Below are positions 21,501-32,225 of a stretch of 64,000 nt of DNA, piece by piece; positions within the stretch are counted from its first letter, which is position 1, and the number at the start of each line of letters is the position of its first letter. The DNA is taken from NCBI GenBank assembly GCA_025024175.1, contig QCXZ01000041.1, positions 46,743,786 to 46,807,785 of the forward strand. The letters run 5' to 3'. The translations under genes and the position numbers were made by a program. Source of the stretch: Rhyzopertha dominica (lineage: Eukaryota > Arthropoda > Insecta > Coleoptera > Bostrichidae). The notes below the pieces were generated by a model. It searched no databases, was not told the DNA's origin, and saw only the letters and a list, made by a program, of their open reading frames with translations.

Positions 21501-24500
21501 ATGTACTTCCATACTCAACCACTTATTAAGAAAATAATTACTAATGTAGTTTGCAAAACTCGCTCGCTTCATTCGTTCAGTTTGACTCATTCATAAAATA
21601 AAATTAGACTCCTTCGTAATGTGTTAAGTAAAAAAAATAAAGTGAAAGAAGCACTAGGCAATAGCTACAAATTGGAGGGATTCAAGCGGAAGAACCAAAA
21701 AATGGACATAAAGGAAATAGAAGCAAAGTACATGAAAATTAATTGTAATCTTATAATTGAGGATATAAATGAAACAACCCAAATGCGCTATGGTTCCTGT
21801 CACTGTATTTATTAAAAGTAAAAATGTATTGAAATGATGAAAAAACAGATATGATTNTGATTTATGGCGAATGCAAGAAAAATGCTTCCGCTGCTGCCCG
21901 TTTATACAGACAACGATTTCCAAATAGAAGAGCTCCTGCAAATACAATTTCCAAGAGACGTGAATTAACTTTAACGACAAACTGGCCACCACTNAAAAAG
22001 TCAAGAGAAAGAACAGCAACAGGCCTTGACAATGAAAATTTGAGTATTGGAAATAATTGAAGAAAATCCTCATATTAGTCAAAGGGTAGTCTCAAGAGCA
22101 ACCGGTATTAGCCTGTCTTCAGTACACCGAATAATTAGAGGCAATCAATTTCATCCGTATCACTTGCAATTGGTTCAGGCCTTAAAGGAAACACATTATC
22201 CTTAAAGACTGGCTTTTTGTAACTTTTTTCGGGAACACCAAAATTTGAATGTGAGATTTTATGACAACATTTGCTTCTCAGATGAAGCAAGATTTTCTAA
22301 TAATGGTGGAGTTAACAAACATAACAAGCATTATTATGTGCACGAAAATCCACGTTGGATTCGAGAAGGACATTTTCAAACTATTTACTCGACGAATGTC
22401 TGGTGCGGAATATTGGGGAATCAAATTGTTGGGCCTTATTTTTTTTGAGAAAGTTTAAACGGCAATACTTATTTAAATTTTTTAAGAAACATTTTACCGG
22501 TACTTCTCCAAAATGTAAATTTACAAGTAAGACAAGATCTATGGTTCCAACAAGATGGGGCACCAGTGCATTATCATAGAATAGTGAGAAATCATCTTGA
22601 TTTGGTTTTGCTAACCGATGGATAGGAAGAGGTTCAATTAATCTTTGCCCACCGAAAAGCCCGGACCTTACTCCTTTGGATTTTTTTCTGTGGGGAATGG
22701 TAAAAGAGCAAGTATACTAAACACCAATTGAAAGTTTAGAAAATAAAATACGTGATGCATGTAGATCCATCACTCCAGAAATGTTTTGGACACAAATTCA
22801 GCGGAGGGCAACATTAATGTTACTGAATAAACATTTTTCAAAAATAAAATTTGTTTTACAATATCAAATTTACTTAAAGCAAATGATTGAAGTTTATGTC
22901 AAAATTTACGAATTTATACCGCTCTGTATGTTTTATATTTTTTAAGACGATGAACAAATATCAAGGTTACCTCTGCAAATGTATTTTGGGTTGCATTTTT
23001 AATTTCGTCAGGGTCATTATCATTCGTGATACGTCCTGTACATGTATACATAAGTAACTATTATAATATTGTCAGATATTTTAAATGTGCAGGGTATAAT
23101 CACTTTGTTAATGAATGTAAAAATGAAACAACTTACTTTAAGTGTGCTGAAATACATAAATCTCAATTATGTAAGGCGCAAATTTTTAAATGTGTTAAGT
23201 GCATAAATATAGTAGAGAAATTGAATACAAATCATGCAGCCTATGGTATATCATGTCCGTGTTATCAAAGGATATTAGAGAGTGTTGTAAAGAAAGCAGG
23301 AATTGCATACATACAGGGTCCGCCACTTAAAACTCCCCAGGTTAGTATTTTCGTTATATTTTTAGGTAGAACCTTAAGTTATATATGAAATTGTAGGTGT
23401 TTTTAAACTCTTTGAAAATAGAATATTGGGTGTCCAAAAATTTTTTTTGTTCATTATCACATTTTGCAAATAAAGTTAATTTTTGTAAATATTTTTTAAC
23501 CTTACCCCGTATAATAAATATTGTTTCATAGATAGATGGCGCCTTTTATTTTCGTCAATTTGTGTCTTTTCCATGTATGCGTAATTTTTACTCCTTCTTA
23601 GTGAAAAACAAGAAAAACTATTCGCCGCCATTTTTGTTAATAGGGTTGTTCAGAAATTTTTGAGTGTTATTTTAGTAGCTTATTACGGTACAAATTATGC
23701 CTACATACNCATGGCTACACACAAAANCNCAAAATTTGAAGTAACTTTTTAATAAATGAAGTACAAAGTTCGTTCTACAGAGAGAGAGGCTAGAAAACGA
23801 AACCTTGCGATGAGGCTAGTTTGGTTTCCTACATCACGCACTAGCTTCATCGCAGGGTTTCGTTTCCTAATCTCTCTCTCTCTGTAGAACGAACTTTGTA
23901 CTTGATTTACTTCAAAGTTACTCCAAATTTTGGGGTTTTGTGTGCAGCGATAGGTAAGTATAGGTCCAATTTGTACCGTAATAAGCTACTAAAGTAACAC
24001 TTAGAAATTTCTGAACTACCCTATTAACAAAAATGGCGGCGACTAGTTTTTCTTGTTTTTCACTAAGAAGGAGTAAAATTACGCATATATGGTAAAGACA
24101 TAATGAAGAAAATAAAAGCCGGCATCCAACTATAAAGCAATATTCCTTATACGGGGTAAGGTTAAAAAATATTTAAAAAAATTAACATTATTTGCAAAAT
24201 ATGATAATCTGCAAAAAAAAATTTGGGACACCCAATATTCTATTTTTAAAGAGTTTAAAAAGACCTACAATTTGACGTATAACTTAAGGTTGTACCCAAA
24301 AATATAAAGAAAATACGAGCCTGGGGAGTTTTAGGTGGCGGACCCTGTATAGCAAACACAGAGAAAGAAACTTCTATATCCTAATTGTCAAGGATCATGA
24401 GTATGGTAAGTGAAATGAAATCTTTACTAATATGCTTAGTCGAAACACATGTTAGTAAAGACAGTAGATTGTGAACTTAACATTGAAGGTTACTGTCTGA

Positions 24501-26618
24501 AAATTGTGTTACAGTCGACAATCGTACGGGTGAAGTATTAATATAATATGTTTCTAAACAAGTAGAGTACAAGTTAATTAATGTTATAAATAAAGAAAAC
24601 TACCTTTGGTATATCACACTTGGCTTAACGATAAGTGGCTATAAGTGTGTACCAAACACAGTTTATAATCCTCCGAATGTAAGAACTTCATTATTCCTTG
24701 AAGCTGTAGAAGAAGTAATTAATGATCTACTGGAAGACGAAGGTGAGATAATTATGATCGGAGACTACAGTATAGATTTAACAACATCGACTTACTATTC
24801 TAATAATATTTCAACAAAATGGCTTGCATCAAAACGTGACTGATTGTACTAGAGTTTCAGCAAACAGCAGGACATTAATTATTGATTATGTGGTTACAAA
24901 TAATAAAAATCTTAAACACAAATTTCATAACACCCCTAAAATAAGTGATCACTCGTTCATCAAGGTTGGATTAAGTGAAAATGGTAACACCTGTTAGTAT
25001 ATTTGTGAAAGATCATTTAAAAATTACAATGCTGCAACATTACAACAAACACTATTAGAAAAGGGGTGGTGTAGCAGAAGTAGTAGTAGTATGTGTTAAG
25101 CTGCCCTCAGATGATCAATAAATATTATCAATAAAAGTTTGTCAATATAGTCAATAAATATTTACAAACTGCTACAAAAGCTCTCNTATTGAAAGCCTAA
25201 TTCTTTAAAAGGCCAGCATTTGGAAATNGTGCCTGTACCAGTTCCTTTAGAAGCTTTAANTTTCCTTAATTCTTTCCTGTAATTGGTCCTTAAGGAATTA
25301 ATAATAATCTCTAGTTGCATTTCTTTTAATTTACTTATAAATACCCAACAATTCATGTCTTATTTTTTATCCTTATTTGCGTAGTCCTTTGAAGAGACGT
25401 TCCATAACATACGCAACTCTCTCAATGCATATTGATTTTTTTTTTGTGTTGGCGACTCATCGTTATTTACATCGGCCGGACAGATTGACAATCTCTCCCT
25501 CAAACGGCCAATATTTATTTTCAATTTAGCAAATATTTTGATTTTCATCAATATTGTCAATATTNCGATATTGACAATATTTATTGATTGTCTTTGAGGG
25601 ATACTTTAGCGAACACTTTAATGAGCCAGTAAAATGTATACTTGACCATAATATGTGTTCTAAGGGGTTGCAGTTTTTACACATATACCCGAGGAGTGGG
25701 ATCTTACAAACAAATTAGGAATCACGTATAAACTGAAAGATGTGGGAGATAAATACTATCACCAACTACTACAGAAAACCTCAAAAAATTAATGGCAGGT
25801 AACGTCAGTAGAAACACAAACAGAATAAAATTTGGAAATAACATATATACCAATAAAACTGAAATAGCTGAACAATTTAATCAATTTTTCAAAACAAGTT
25901 ATTACCAACAAATACGTACCTAGCTTTAATGAACAATAGTACTACATTGATGATATATAGCGCGAATGTAAAAAATTGTATATTCGTAAAAAAACAAAAT
26001 GGACCAGATGAAATAAGTAAAAAAAATTAAAGGATGCCTTTGATGTTGTGGGATGTTATACTTATATACTTCACTCGCATATGGAGGCTTTCCATTGGAT
26101 TGAAAGACATCAGTTATTATTCCTATTGAAAAAGTGAGTGGTACTATGCAATGTAAAGAGTACAGAGGAATCAAGATTCTGCTTTCATATGAGGTGCTAG
26201 AGATAGTGGTGAAGCAGCAGCCGATTCATTTCTTTGACAGCAATGATGTTTTAATAAAACAGTCGGGTTTCCGTGCAGGTTATTCATGTGAGTCTGTTAT
26301 ATGAAACGTGTGTGATGATAAATGGCTTAAAGATGTGGACCAGGGAAGAATCGAGTTGGCTCTGTTCTTAGACTTTAAGAGAGCTTTTGAAACAATTGAT
26401 AGATCACTGCTTATTAAAAAATTGTGTTCCTACATTCATATTAATTTATTTGGAATCTGTTGAGCATTTAGATGGATATATCTATTGTCTTACCTAACTC
26501 CGTCACCAAGGAGTCCCAAATCTTCAAGGACCGCATCTGGTAAACTAGGGAAGATATCTTCTGTTGGTGGTCCACTGCTGGGATCAGCATCTGGCTGCAG
26601 TCGCTTAATTACCGATTG
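15530..26618 (-). CDS. IRAG/LRMP (MRVI1)-like protein, 3' five exons
   Basis: Minus-strand exons 26618-26494, 21505-21059 (alternative start 21521), 17562-17329, 17277-17110 and 15770-15530 have GT-AG borders. With the 21505 acceptor they join into one frame of 404 residues plus a stop. Exon 1 reads QSVIKRLQPDAD, then FPSLPDAVLEDLGLL. Exon 2 holds TEEEVEQKFATLALAF and IRDRCDRQRRYRDQTENNL, which I associate with the conserved coiled-coil region of MRVI1/IRAG proteins, partners of the IP3 receptor in the ER. Exon 3 is Ser/Thr/Arg-rich and exon 4 acidic. Exon 5 has a membrane segment (FCFGALMCFSFSIITMANIL) and a 30-residue tail with one NTT sequon, so the protein is probably tail-anchored. Upstream exons with the start codon were not found. 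Nearly all intron sequence is transposon-derived. The exon chain is strong evidence for a gene; the family name is less certain. Confidence 0.75.
15976..16796 (-). mobile_element. DNA transposon remnant encoding a THAP-type domain
   Basis: Inverted ends match: ACCGCCAAAACGC at about 15977 and GCGTTTTGGCGGT at about 16784, and further in GTGACGTCAGGTGTC (16002) against GACACTTGACGTCAC (about 16746). Inside, the minus strand at 16666-16460 reads KCCFVYGYRSTL, then KIFVTVPRDYQRMKKLFKAPKRD. This follows the CxxxxC...FxVPxD...W..A..RD pattern of THAP DNA-binding domains, as in P-element-like transposases. A later frame shows CQDHPDS before a GTAAGT donor-like site. Key residues are altered (second Cys, Trp) and the frame is broken. 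It lies in the last intron of the IRAG-like gene. Confidence 0.65.
17632..18420 (+). pseudogene. Penelope-like retroelement fragment
   Basis: Across several frames the + strand reads KINKYEGRVIIPAH, STFLKFQDDYYERIESAFMGSLFSPIIANVYLGAFE, RFVGDSFTVW, FLDYLKSIHNGILFTMD, DGTLPFLGVMI and RKPTHTDRYL. These are the ordered reverse transcriptase blocks of Penelope-like elements. The catalytic YVDD-type motif is changed to FVGDS and there are stops, so the copy is dead. The GIY-YIG endonuclease is absent. It is antisense to the IRAG-like gene and lies in the intron between exons 2 and 3. Confidence 0.85.
18421..19840. other. intron sequence, no gene seen
   Basis: AT-rich part of the IRAG-like intron between the Penelope-like and RTE-like fragments. 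No frame or repeat stands out. Confidence 0.5.
19850..20775 (+). pseudogene. LINE reverse transcriptase fragment, RTE-like
   Basis: Frames joined across frameshifts show AFLDLENAFDNIPR, VWESMKKTG, DGLRQGEGV, AFADDRIFSAENEEKLQQ, NTSKIKTMVIGK, FKYLGVTI, PILTYGSESW and MKYLRRVKQVTRMDR. This is the palm, catalytic (FADD) and thumb order of a LINE reverse transcriptase. The LRQGxxxSPxLF and YLG-TI blocks resemble the RTE clade. The copy stops at about 20775 without a clear tail, and several frameshifts and stops break it. It lies antisense in the IRAG-like intron between exons 2 and 3. Confidence 0.75.
21845..22870 (+). pseudogene. DDE transposase with DUF4817-type HTH, decayed
   Basis: The N-terminal helix-turn-helix block reads IYGECKKNASAAARLYRQRFPNRRAP, matching the DUF4817 domain found in many insect Tc1/mariner-like transposases. 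It continues in other frames with EENPHISQRVVSRATGIS, SVHRIIRGNQFHPYHLQLVQ, ICFSDEARFSNNG (first catalytic Asp), NPRWIREGHFQ, NVWCGILGNQIVGPYFF, WFQQDGAPVH (second Asp) and finally DFFLWG near the third acidic site. Numerous stops and two n bases break the frame. It lies in the first known intron of the IRAG-like gene. Confidence 0.85.
23312..24349. mobile_element. 1.03-kb foldback element (long palindrome) with TA duplication
   Basis: The left end TACAGGGTCCGCCACTTAAA at 23312 returns inverted as GGCGGACCCTGTA at 24349. The two arms of about 500 bp match almost throughout, meeting at a spacer near 23821-23840. Blocks that recur inverted include GGGTGTCCAAAA, AAAATGGCGGC, AAGTACAAAGTTCGTTC and ACGAAACC. 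TA dinucleotides flank both ends (23312-23313, 24348-24349), as in Tc1/mariner insertions. No transposase frame is present. It splits the LINE ORF1 from its endonuclease. Confidence 0.85.
25103..25600 (-). mobile_element. DNA element with MADF-like domain
   Basis: The termini CCCTCAGATGATCAATAAAT (25103) and ATTTATTGATTGTCTTTGAGGG (read from about 25579 to 25600) are inverted repeats. On the minus strand the body reads YALRELRMLWNVSSKDYANKDKK, then IINSLRTNYRKELRK and KASKGTGTG. This is the order of a MADF/Myb-SANT-like domain (LWxxxxxDYxNxxKK...INxLRxxYxKELxK), as carried by PIF/Harbinger second ORFs. Stops and n bases break it. It is inserted into the LINE between endonuclease and reverse transcriptase. 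No clear 3-bp duplication was found. Confidence 0.65.
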
Positions 26619-27090
26619 CTGAAAGAAAAACGATCATTAATACATCGCCATTTTTTTCTAAAATTTTGTTTTCGTACTCCATTCGATTGCGAAGAGCTTT
26701 TATAAATCATCTGTACTCGCAGTCAGCTACCCAACTAAAAATGATAAGTAGTAATGTTCAATCAAGACCGAAAGTGCAAACTCATAGCAGGCAATTAATG
26801 ATAATGAGTAATTCAATGCGCAAATTTTATACCGATTTGCAATTGTGCCTGTCTGTACAGCGACAAATCATTCACATTTCTAACTAGATTTCTAGGTGGG
26901 TAAGCGATTACCAACTGAAATGGCGAACTGGGCCATTGATAGCAATCGGCAATTTAATTTTCAGTAAGGGCATATTGAGAATTATTTATCAAGGTGCGCC
27001 TTTAATAAGATCGCATTAAATAAATTAAGTCTCGAATATAGTGGTTACTTGCGTTTCTAGGTTGGCTTCAACCAGTCGTAGACATTCATT
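26619..27090. other. intron or upstream sequence of the IRAG-like gene
   Basis: The polypyrimidine acceptor of the first known exon (TTTTTCTTTCAG on the minus strand) lies at 26619-26630. Beyond it I see no further minus-strand exon or repeat. Confidence 0.4.
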
Positions 27091-27095
27091 TTTAA

Positions 27096-29170
27096 GTGGC
27101 CGTAACTATTATTCATCTTATTAGCGAAAATATGGTTGGATGGCTTTCACTTGTAATTTTCAGCACAGCCAAAAAGACATATTACAATAAATTTCTTTTG
27201 AACTTACCTCTGGGGGACTTTGTTCCAGACCAACAGTTAATAAACAGTTATATGAACAAAACACTGATTAATACAAAATTTGAATTTACGTTTACTAACG
27301 AATACGAAATATCTAAAATCATAACGTCAATTAAAACTAATGCATGTGGTTATGACAGTATAAATATTAATTTATTACTAAACGCTTTGCCTGTCATTCT
27401 TCCATATATAACCCATATAATTAATACTTGCATTGGTCTTAATACTGTTCCTAAAAGCTGGAAAAAATCCATAGTAGTTCCCATCCCCAAAATTAAAAAA
27501 CCTTCTGAGTATAAGGATCTTAGGCCTATTAGCCTGCTACCCATTCTTTCTAAAGTCCTTGAAAAGATTATGGCTTCCCAGTTGTTGACGCATGTTGGTG
27601 AGTTTAAGTTGCTCCCTGGGACTCAGTCTGGATTCCGAAAGGGATATAGTTGTGAGACTGCACTTTTGAACATTACAGATAATATCCTATCAGCCCTGGA
27701 CATAGGAAAAGTTTGTTTTTTGGTACTTTTAGATTATTCTAGAGCTTTTGATACCCTTAACCATTGCTTACTTACGGCCATCTTGCATCATCTAGGCATA
27801 GGATCCGATGCATTAAAATTATTTAAAAGTTATCTGTCGGACAGGGTTCAGATTGTTAAAATTGGTGACGTTTTATCCGAACCATTTGGTGTAACTTGTG
27901 GTGTCCCACAGGGATCTATTCTGGGTCCTATACTTTTTACCTTATATACGTCTGTTCTGGCTCGTGTCATTCGACATGGTGAATGCCATTCTTATGCTGA
28001 TGACACTCAGCTTATTTATTATTCCGATAGAAATACTATTCTGGATACCAGGGAAAAACTTGAGGCGGATCTAAGGAACTTATATCGCGCTTCTATGGAC
28101 CATTCTTTGTCGTTGAATCCATCAAAGTCTAAAATTATTGTATTTTGTATGTCTCCTGCCTCCCCTTGGTATACTGAATTAGTTACGAACTTACATGTTA
28201 AGGTGGGCGGTCAGAATTTGGAAATTGTTGGATGTGCCAAAAATTTGGGTTTATTGATCGATAATAGAATGCGTTTTAGTAAGCATGTAAACAATCTTAT
28301 TAGTAAGGCATTCTGCAATCTTAGAATTATCTATAATATCCGCCACCTACTAAATTTACAGCAAAAAGTATATCTGTGTGATGTTATGGTCCTTTCTTTG
28401 TTTAACTTTGCTGATAGTGTCTATGGGCCTTGCTTGGATTATGCCGATTGCAGGAGGATTCAAGTCGTACAAAATTCTTGTTTACGCTTGATTTTTGGGC
28501 TAACGAGAGTACACCATGTTAATCACAAACTCAAGTTAATACCCTGGTTGGATATGAAATCTCGTAGAAAGCTGCATTCTGCGTGTTTATTTCATAAAGT
28601 GATCTTATATAAATCTCCCGCTTATTTACATGAAAAAATTACATTTAGGACAGATGTACACAGTATCAATATACGCAGAAAAGATATTCTCTTGATTCCA
28701 ATTCATAAGCACAGCTTTTTTCGTCGTTCGTTTTGTTATTGTGTGTCCAATATATATAATTCTGTCCCTATAGATTTAAAATCTAAAAGTTTACATTCTT
28801 TTAAGCGTGAATACAGGAAGTTTTTGTTATCCAGCACATAATATTACTGTTTTTTTTTGTGAATGTTAGTTAACAATTTTTTTTCTCCGAAATTCGGCCA
28901 GATTTAATTTGCCTTCTAAATAAAAATAAATTTTTTGTTATTTTTTTTGTTTTACCCATATTTATAAGCTAATAAGGCTTTTATTTTGTTTGTTTCTTTT
29001 TTTTTCTTCGCTCTCGGTTAAGTGGAAGAACAGCTGCCATTTTCGTTTAAGTGGCCGCTGAACTTCGCCGTTTCGCAAGTGTTAGCACCAATGCAATTGT
29101 ATATTTATGCTTAAAATTATTAATATTGTAAAAGCTTGCGAATAAAGACGCATTATTATTATTATTATTA
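27096..29170 (+). mobile_element. 5'-truncated LINE with uninterrupted reverse transcriptase
   Basis: A 581-codon open frame (27096-28841) has ordered reverse transcriptase blocks: GYDSININLL, PKSWKKSIVVPIPKIKKPSEYKDLRPISLLPILSK (in pieces), GTQSGFRKGYSCETAL, LLDYSRAFDTLNH, CGVPQGSILGPILFTLY, SYADDTQLIYY and KNLGLLIDN. All catalytic aspartates are present. The thumb region follows (LNLQQKVYLCDVMVLSLFNFAD). The upstream ATG belongs to pre-element sequence, so the element itself begins around 27160 and lacks the endonuclease and ORF1. A 300-bp 3' UTR ends in an ATT repeat at 29150-29169. Microsatellite tails are typical of CR1/L2/Jockey-group elements. It is the youngest-looking LINE in the window, but it is truncated. 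Confidence 0.88.
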
Positions 29171-29199
29171 CTTGTATATAACCTAAACNATATTATACC

Positions 29200-29400
29200 A
29201 AAGCAGTTTTAAAGCATTTAAAGAAATTGTCACATANTTAACTGTGTACTACACTTCGAGATTCCTTAGCTAGCAGCTGTTAATTTAATTTATTGTCGAT
29301 AGTGAGCCCTAAATTCCTACATTCATTTACACGTGTTAAATAATTTCCATCAATTTCTATTTTTATATGATTTTTCCATCAGTGTTCATTATCTTTACTC
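29200..29400 (-). pseudogene. LINE reverse transcriptase scrap
   Basis: On the minus strand the sequence reads KIEIDGNYLTRVNECRNLGLTIDN with one frame slip. This is the block that follows YADD in CR1/Jockey reverse transcriptases (compare KNLGLLIDN at 28230). Everything else is decayed. Confidence 0.6.
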
Positions 29401-30840
29401 GCAAATACCAAATATAGGGTTGCATTCCTACTAACGTATATAACAATAGTTTTTACACAAAAATTGAAACATTACAATTTTTTCAATCTGTGTAATAGAC
29501 GAATAACTTTTCTGCCTCTCATATATTACTATAACCTTTCCGTTCTTCCATTTTAAACTTTTTTAACTCTCAAAATTTTTCTATGGGTTGTGCTTGGTGA
29601 ACACTAGCTGGATAATCTTATCTGGGTTCAAATGGGACATACTGACCTGCAATCATGTTCTCTAGCTTTCCTGGTAGGTATACAGCAAGAAGCTAGATCA
29701 GGCTAAAACATGACTTCAGCTTTAGCTGTATCAGTTTAGGCAAAAATCTCTGCAGTGACGGTTTCTTTTCCGACATGTCCTACTTATGGATGAGATGCAT
29801 CTACCAGAGAATAGATCCATTACACCAGAATTTTATCGTCTAATTAAACTTTCCTTTTTTTACATTGTTCGGAGTTGTACTGAAATTATCGGTATAAAAC
29901 CCATTATCACCCCTTTTCTCACAAAATACTTTTAATTTTCGAAATGGTATCTCTGTTGTTTGAAAAGTGTTGAACTCTTAGTTTTCAGTACCTGGGCAGC
30001 TGTGTATTTTGGGCATTTCCTTCATTTTTTAAATGACATTCCATTTCATCAATTTTTTCTTTTGCACTTCTTTCAGTTTATCTAGTTTCACATCAGGTAA
30101 CATCAGAAGTCTTTCGCTTTTTGGTGTGTTCAGACAAGAAGTGTGCTTCTGATATGAGGGATCTGAGTTGGAAAACGTCGAAATTTTCGGAATTTATAGT
30201 CTTTCGACAATAAGTCTACTATTTAGTGTTGTAGAAAAACAATCACAAAAGGCCAATTTTTCACACTGCTTGATAAACACTCGCTTGGCAATAGGTATTC
30301 ATGAACTAAGTACAGAAATTTGTAAAAACTAAGCTGTAGGACATAAAATTTTATTTTCAGAAAATTTGCAAGAGAACCTAACTTAGTAGAATTTGTTGCT
30401 ATCGAAATAATAATTCTCAAGAGAATAAATCCATAGATTAATGTGATTAGCTATAAGTAAATAGTGGGAAAGAAATCAGTGTCGTTTTTACATGTACGTG
30501 GATCCCAATAACATAAGCAAATCTTAATTCAATTAATTTTTTAAGTTTCGTCGTTCTTCTTGCACAATATGTATTATCAGCCGCTTTCTTTAGAAAATTT
30601 GAAGAATAAGGATTTCAGTTTGAACGTTGGTATACGACAGGACACATTTTTCATGCAGCAAAAACCTCCACAGAGCAACGTTTTGCAGATGGTTTTCAAG
30701 ACTGCTTCGAAGTTGGAACTGTTAGAGGCTGGGAATCGAAGTTTTCCAGTCACAGCGTAGTAGCTCCAGCGAGTTCTTTTTCCCATTTGTACCTACACAG
30801 ATGTGTCAGATTTCGTAGTTCATTTAATGATTTTGTTTCA
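29401..30840. other. no gene identified
   Basis: Frames at 30223-30786 overlap on both strands and have no recognisable motif. No splice-bounded exon or terminal repeat was found. Confidence 0.4.
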
Positions 30841-31104
30841 TCATCAGGCAGTGCCGGCGCGAAGTTATATTGCGCCCTAGGCAAAATTTATTAGTACGCC
30901 CCCCCTCCCCGTACCACTACACAAAATCAAATTAATTTAGAGATGATTATTGTTTATTAATCGCTTAAAGTGTGTACAAGTTTTCTAACAAAAATTGTAT
31001 CAACATATATTACGGCGTTCTATAAACATGACCAAATTTGTAGCACTTGCGCCCTAGGCGACTGCCTAGTTTGCCTTAATGGTAGTGCCGGCCCTGTCAT
31101 CAGG
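30841..31104. mobile_element. hAT-type MITE with perfect 8-bp duplication
   Basis: A 248-bp element (30849-31096) starts CAGTGCCGGCG and ends GCCGGCCCTG, the inverted termini of hAT elements. The subterminal sequence GCGCCCTAGGC occurs near both ends. It is flanked by TCATCAGG at 30841-30848 and 31097-31104, an exact 8-bp target duplication. It has no coding capacity. The perfect duplication suggests a comparatively recent insertion. Confidence 0.9.
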
Positions 31105-32220
31105 ACTTCCGTTTCGTATCATTAATCTGACCGAAAGCAACACTGGATTTGCTGAACGAGTATGCTACTTTTTAGGGGCTGTCGTTTGTCTTCAGTGCCT
31201 TGAGGAGATTCAGCTTTTATTTGTCGAATCGTAGTCAATGAGGAACAGATACTTAGGAAAACTTTGAGAGGCTGTAGAAAACATCGTTATTTCGTATTCC
31301 AAAATTTCAAGATTGTCGTAACGGTTCCTCTTGGATTTCAGGAAAAAGATAAATTTTTCAAATCAAAGGCGGCCTACTAGAGCGATTAAAGCAGTTTTGA
31401 GAACTCAATCAGTTTCTGTAAGACGAAACTGTAATTTATTTGTATCACAAGATTTGTTGGATGTTCTGTCAGATCCATTGTTTGTCAGAATAAATAGTAC
31501 AGAAACTTAAAATCCTGTAAAATTGAGAGTACATTGCGGACCAGTATGACAGGTTTTTATTAAAGTATTTGCTTGAAAGTTATTACACAAAGTTTTTGCA
31601 ATAATAGGAGTACTCATGGATTTTATAATATATTTTCAATACGGTCTACATTCTTTGCAATAAAATTTTGCTTTAAACGCGGTGGGATAAATTTATCGGA
31701 ATTGTTAAACATGTGTACGAGAAATGCAGATTTTTGTATTAAATTGCTTTTATTTGCTCGGCGATTGTTAGTCATAAAATGAAATTCGCAGAATGCATCG
31801 AGTGCCGGGTTATCCAAAAGTTGATGACTTATATATTTATTTCGTTACGTTCGGATTGCAATTCTAAGCGTGTATACGATATTGATATCTCCGTATGGTG
31901 TCTTTTTTTTACAAGTTGTGTATATCTATGACATCAGCGTGGAAGGTTGTTATGGAATGAATTGCGGTTTCACCAAAGCGACTGGATCTTGTCAGAGATA
32001 GCTTACCATTTTTGTATTGTGTGTATGTCGTGCCGAACGCAAGGAAAAACACAGCGAAACCTGTGTTTTCAGTGTAGAAAAACTGTATCATTTGAAATAT
32101 TTTCGGTAGGTATATGGTATATAACTAGATTACAAATTTGCATTTAGGCATTGGAGTCTATAAAAAGGGACATAATTTAGTATTTAACGGAATGAATGTA
32201 AAAAACCGCTGCAAATTGAA
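31105..32220. other. no gene identified
   Basis: Open frames at 31573-32147 overlap on opposite strands and show no known motif. I see no repeats here. Confidence 0.4.
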
Positions 32221-32225
32221 TCAAT

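Larger units (their letters stand above)
23020..26493 (+). pseudogene. long LINE copy (gag-like ORF1, endonuclease, RT start), nested-in
   Basis: ORF1 remains at 23026-23311 with zinc-knuckle-type spacing (FKCAGYNHFVNECKN, CAEIHKSQLC, FKCVKC) and CPCYQRILE. After the palindrome, endonuclease pieces follow at 24400-24990 (LVETHVSKD, EIIMIGDYSIDL, VTDCTRVSANSRTL, ISDHSFIKV). After the MADF element come a linker (KYYHQLLQK) and reverse transcriptase blocks at 25950-26480 (EYRGI, QSGFRAGYSCES, ALFLDFKRAFETID). The copy ends at the IRAG-like splice donor near 26493 without catalytic YADD. Frameshifts and stops make it inactive. It belongs to the Jockey/CR1 group. Confidence 0.8.

Noticed and set aside
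21059..21529. A 156-codon + strand frame rich in Ser and Cys.
   Set aside because: Antisense shadow of IRAG-like exon 2, with no splice or homology support.
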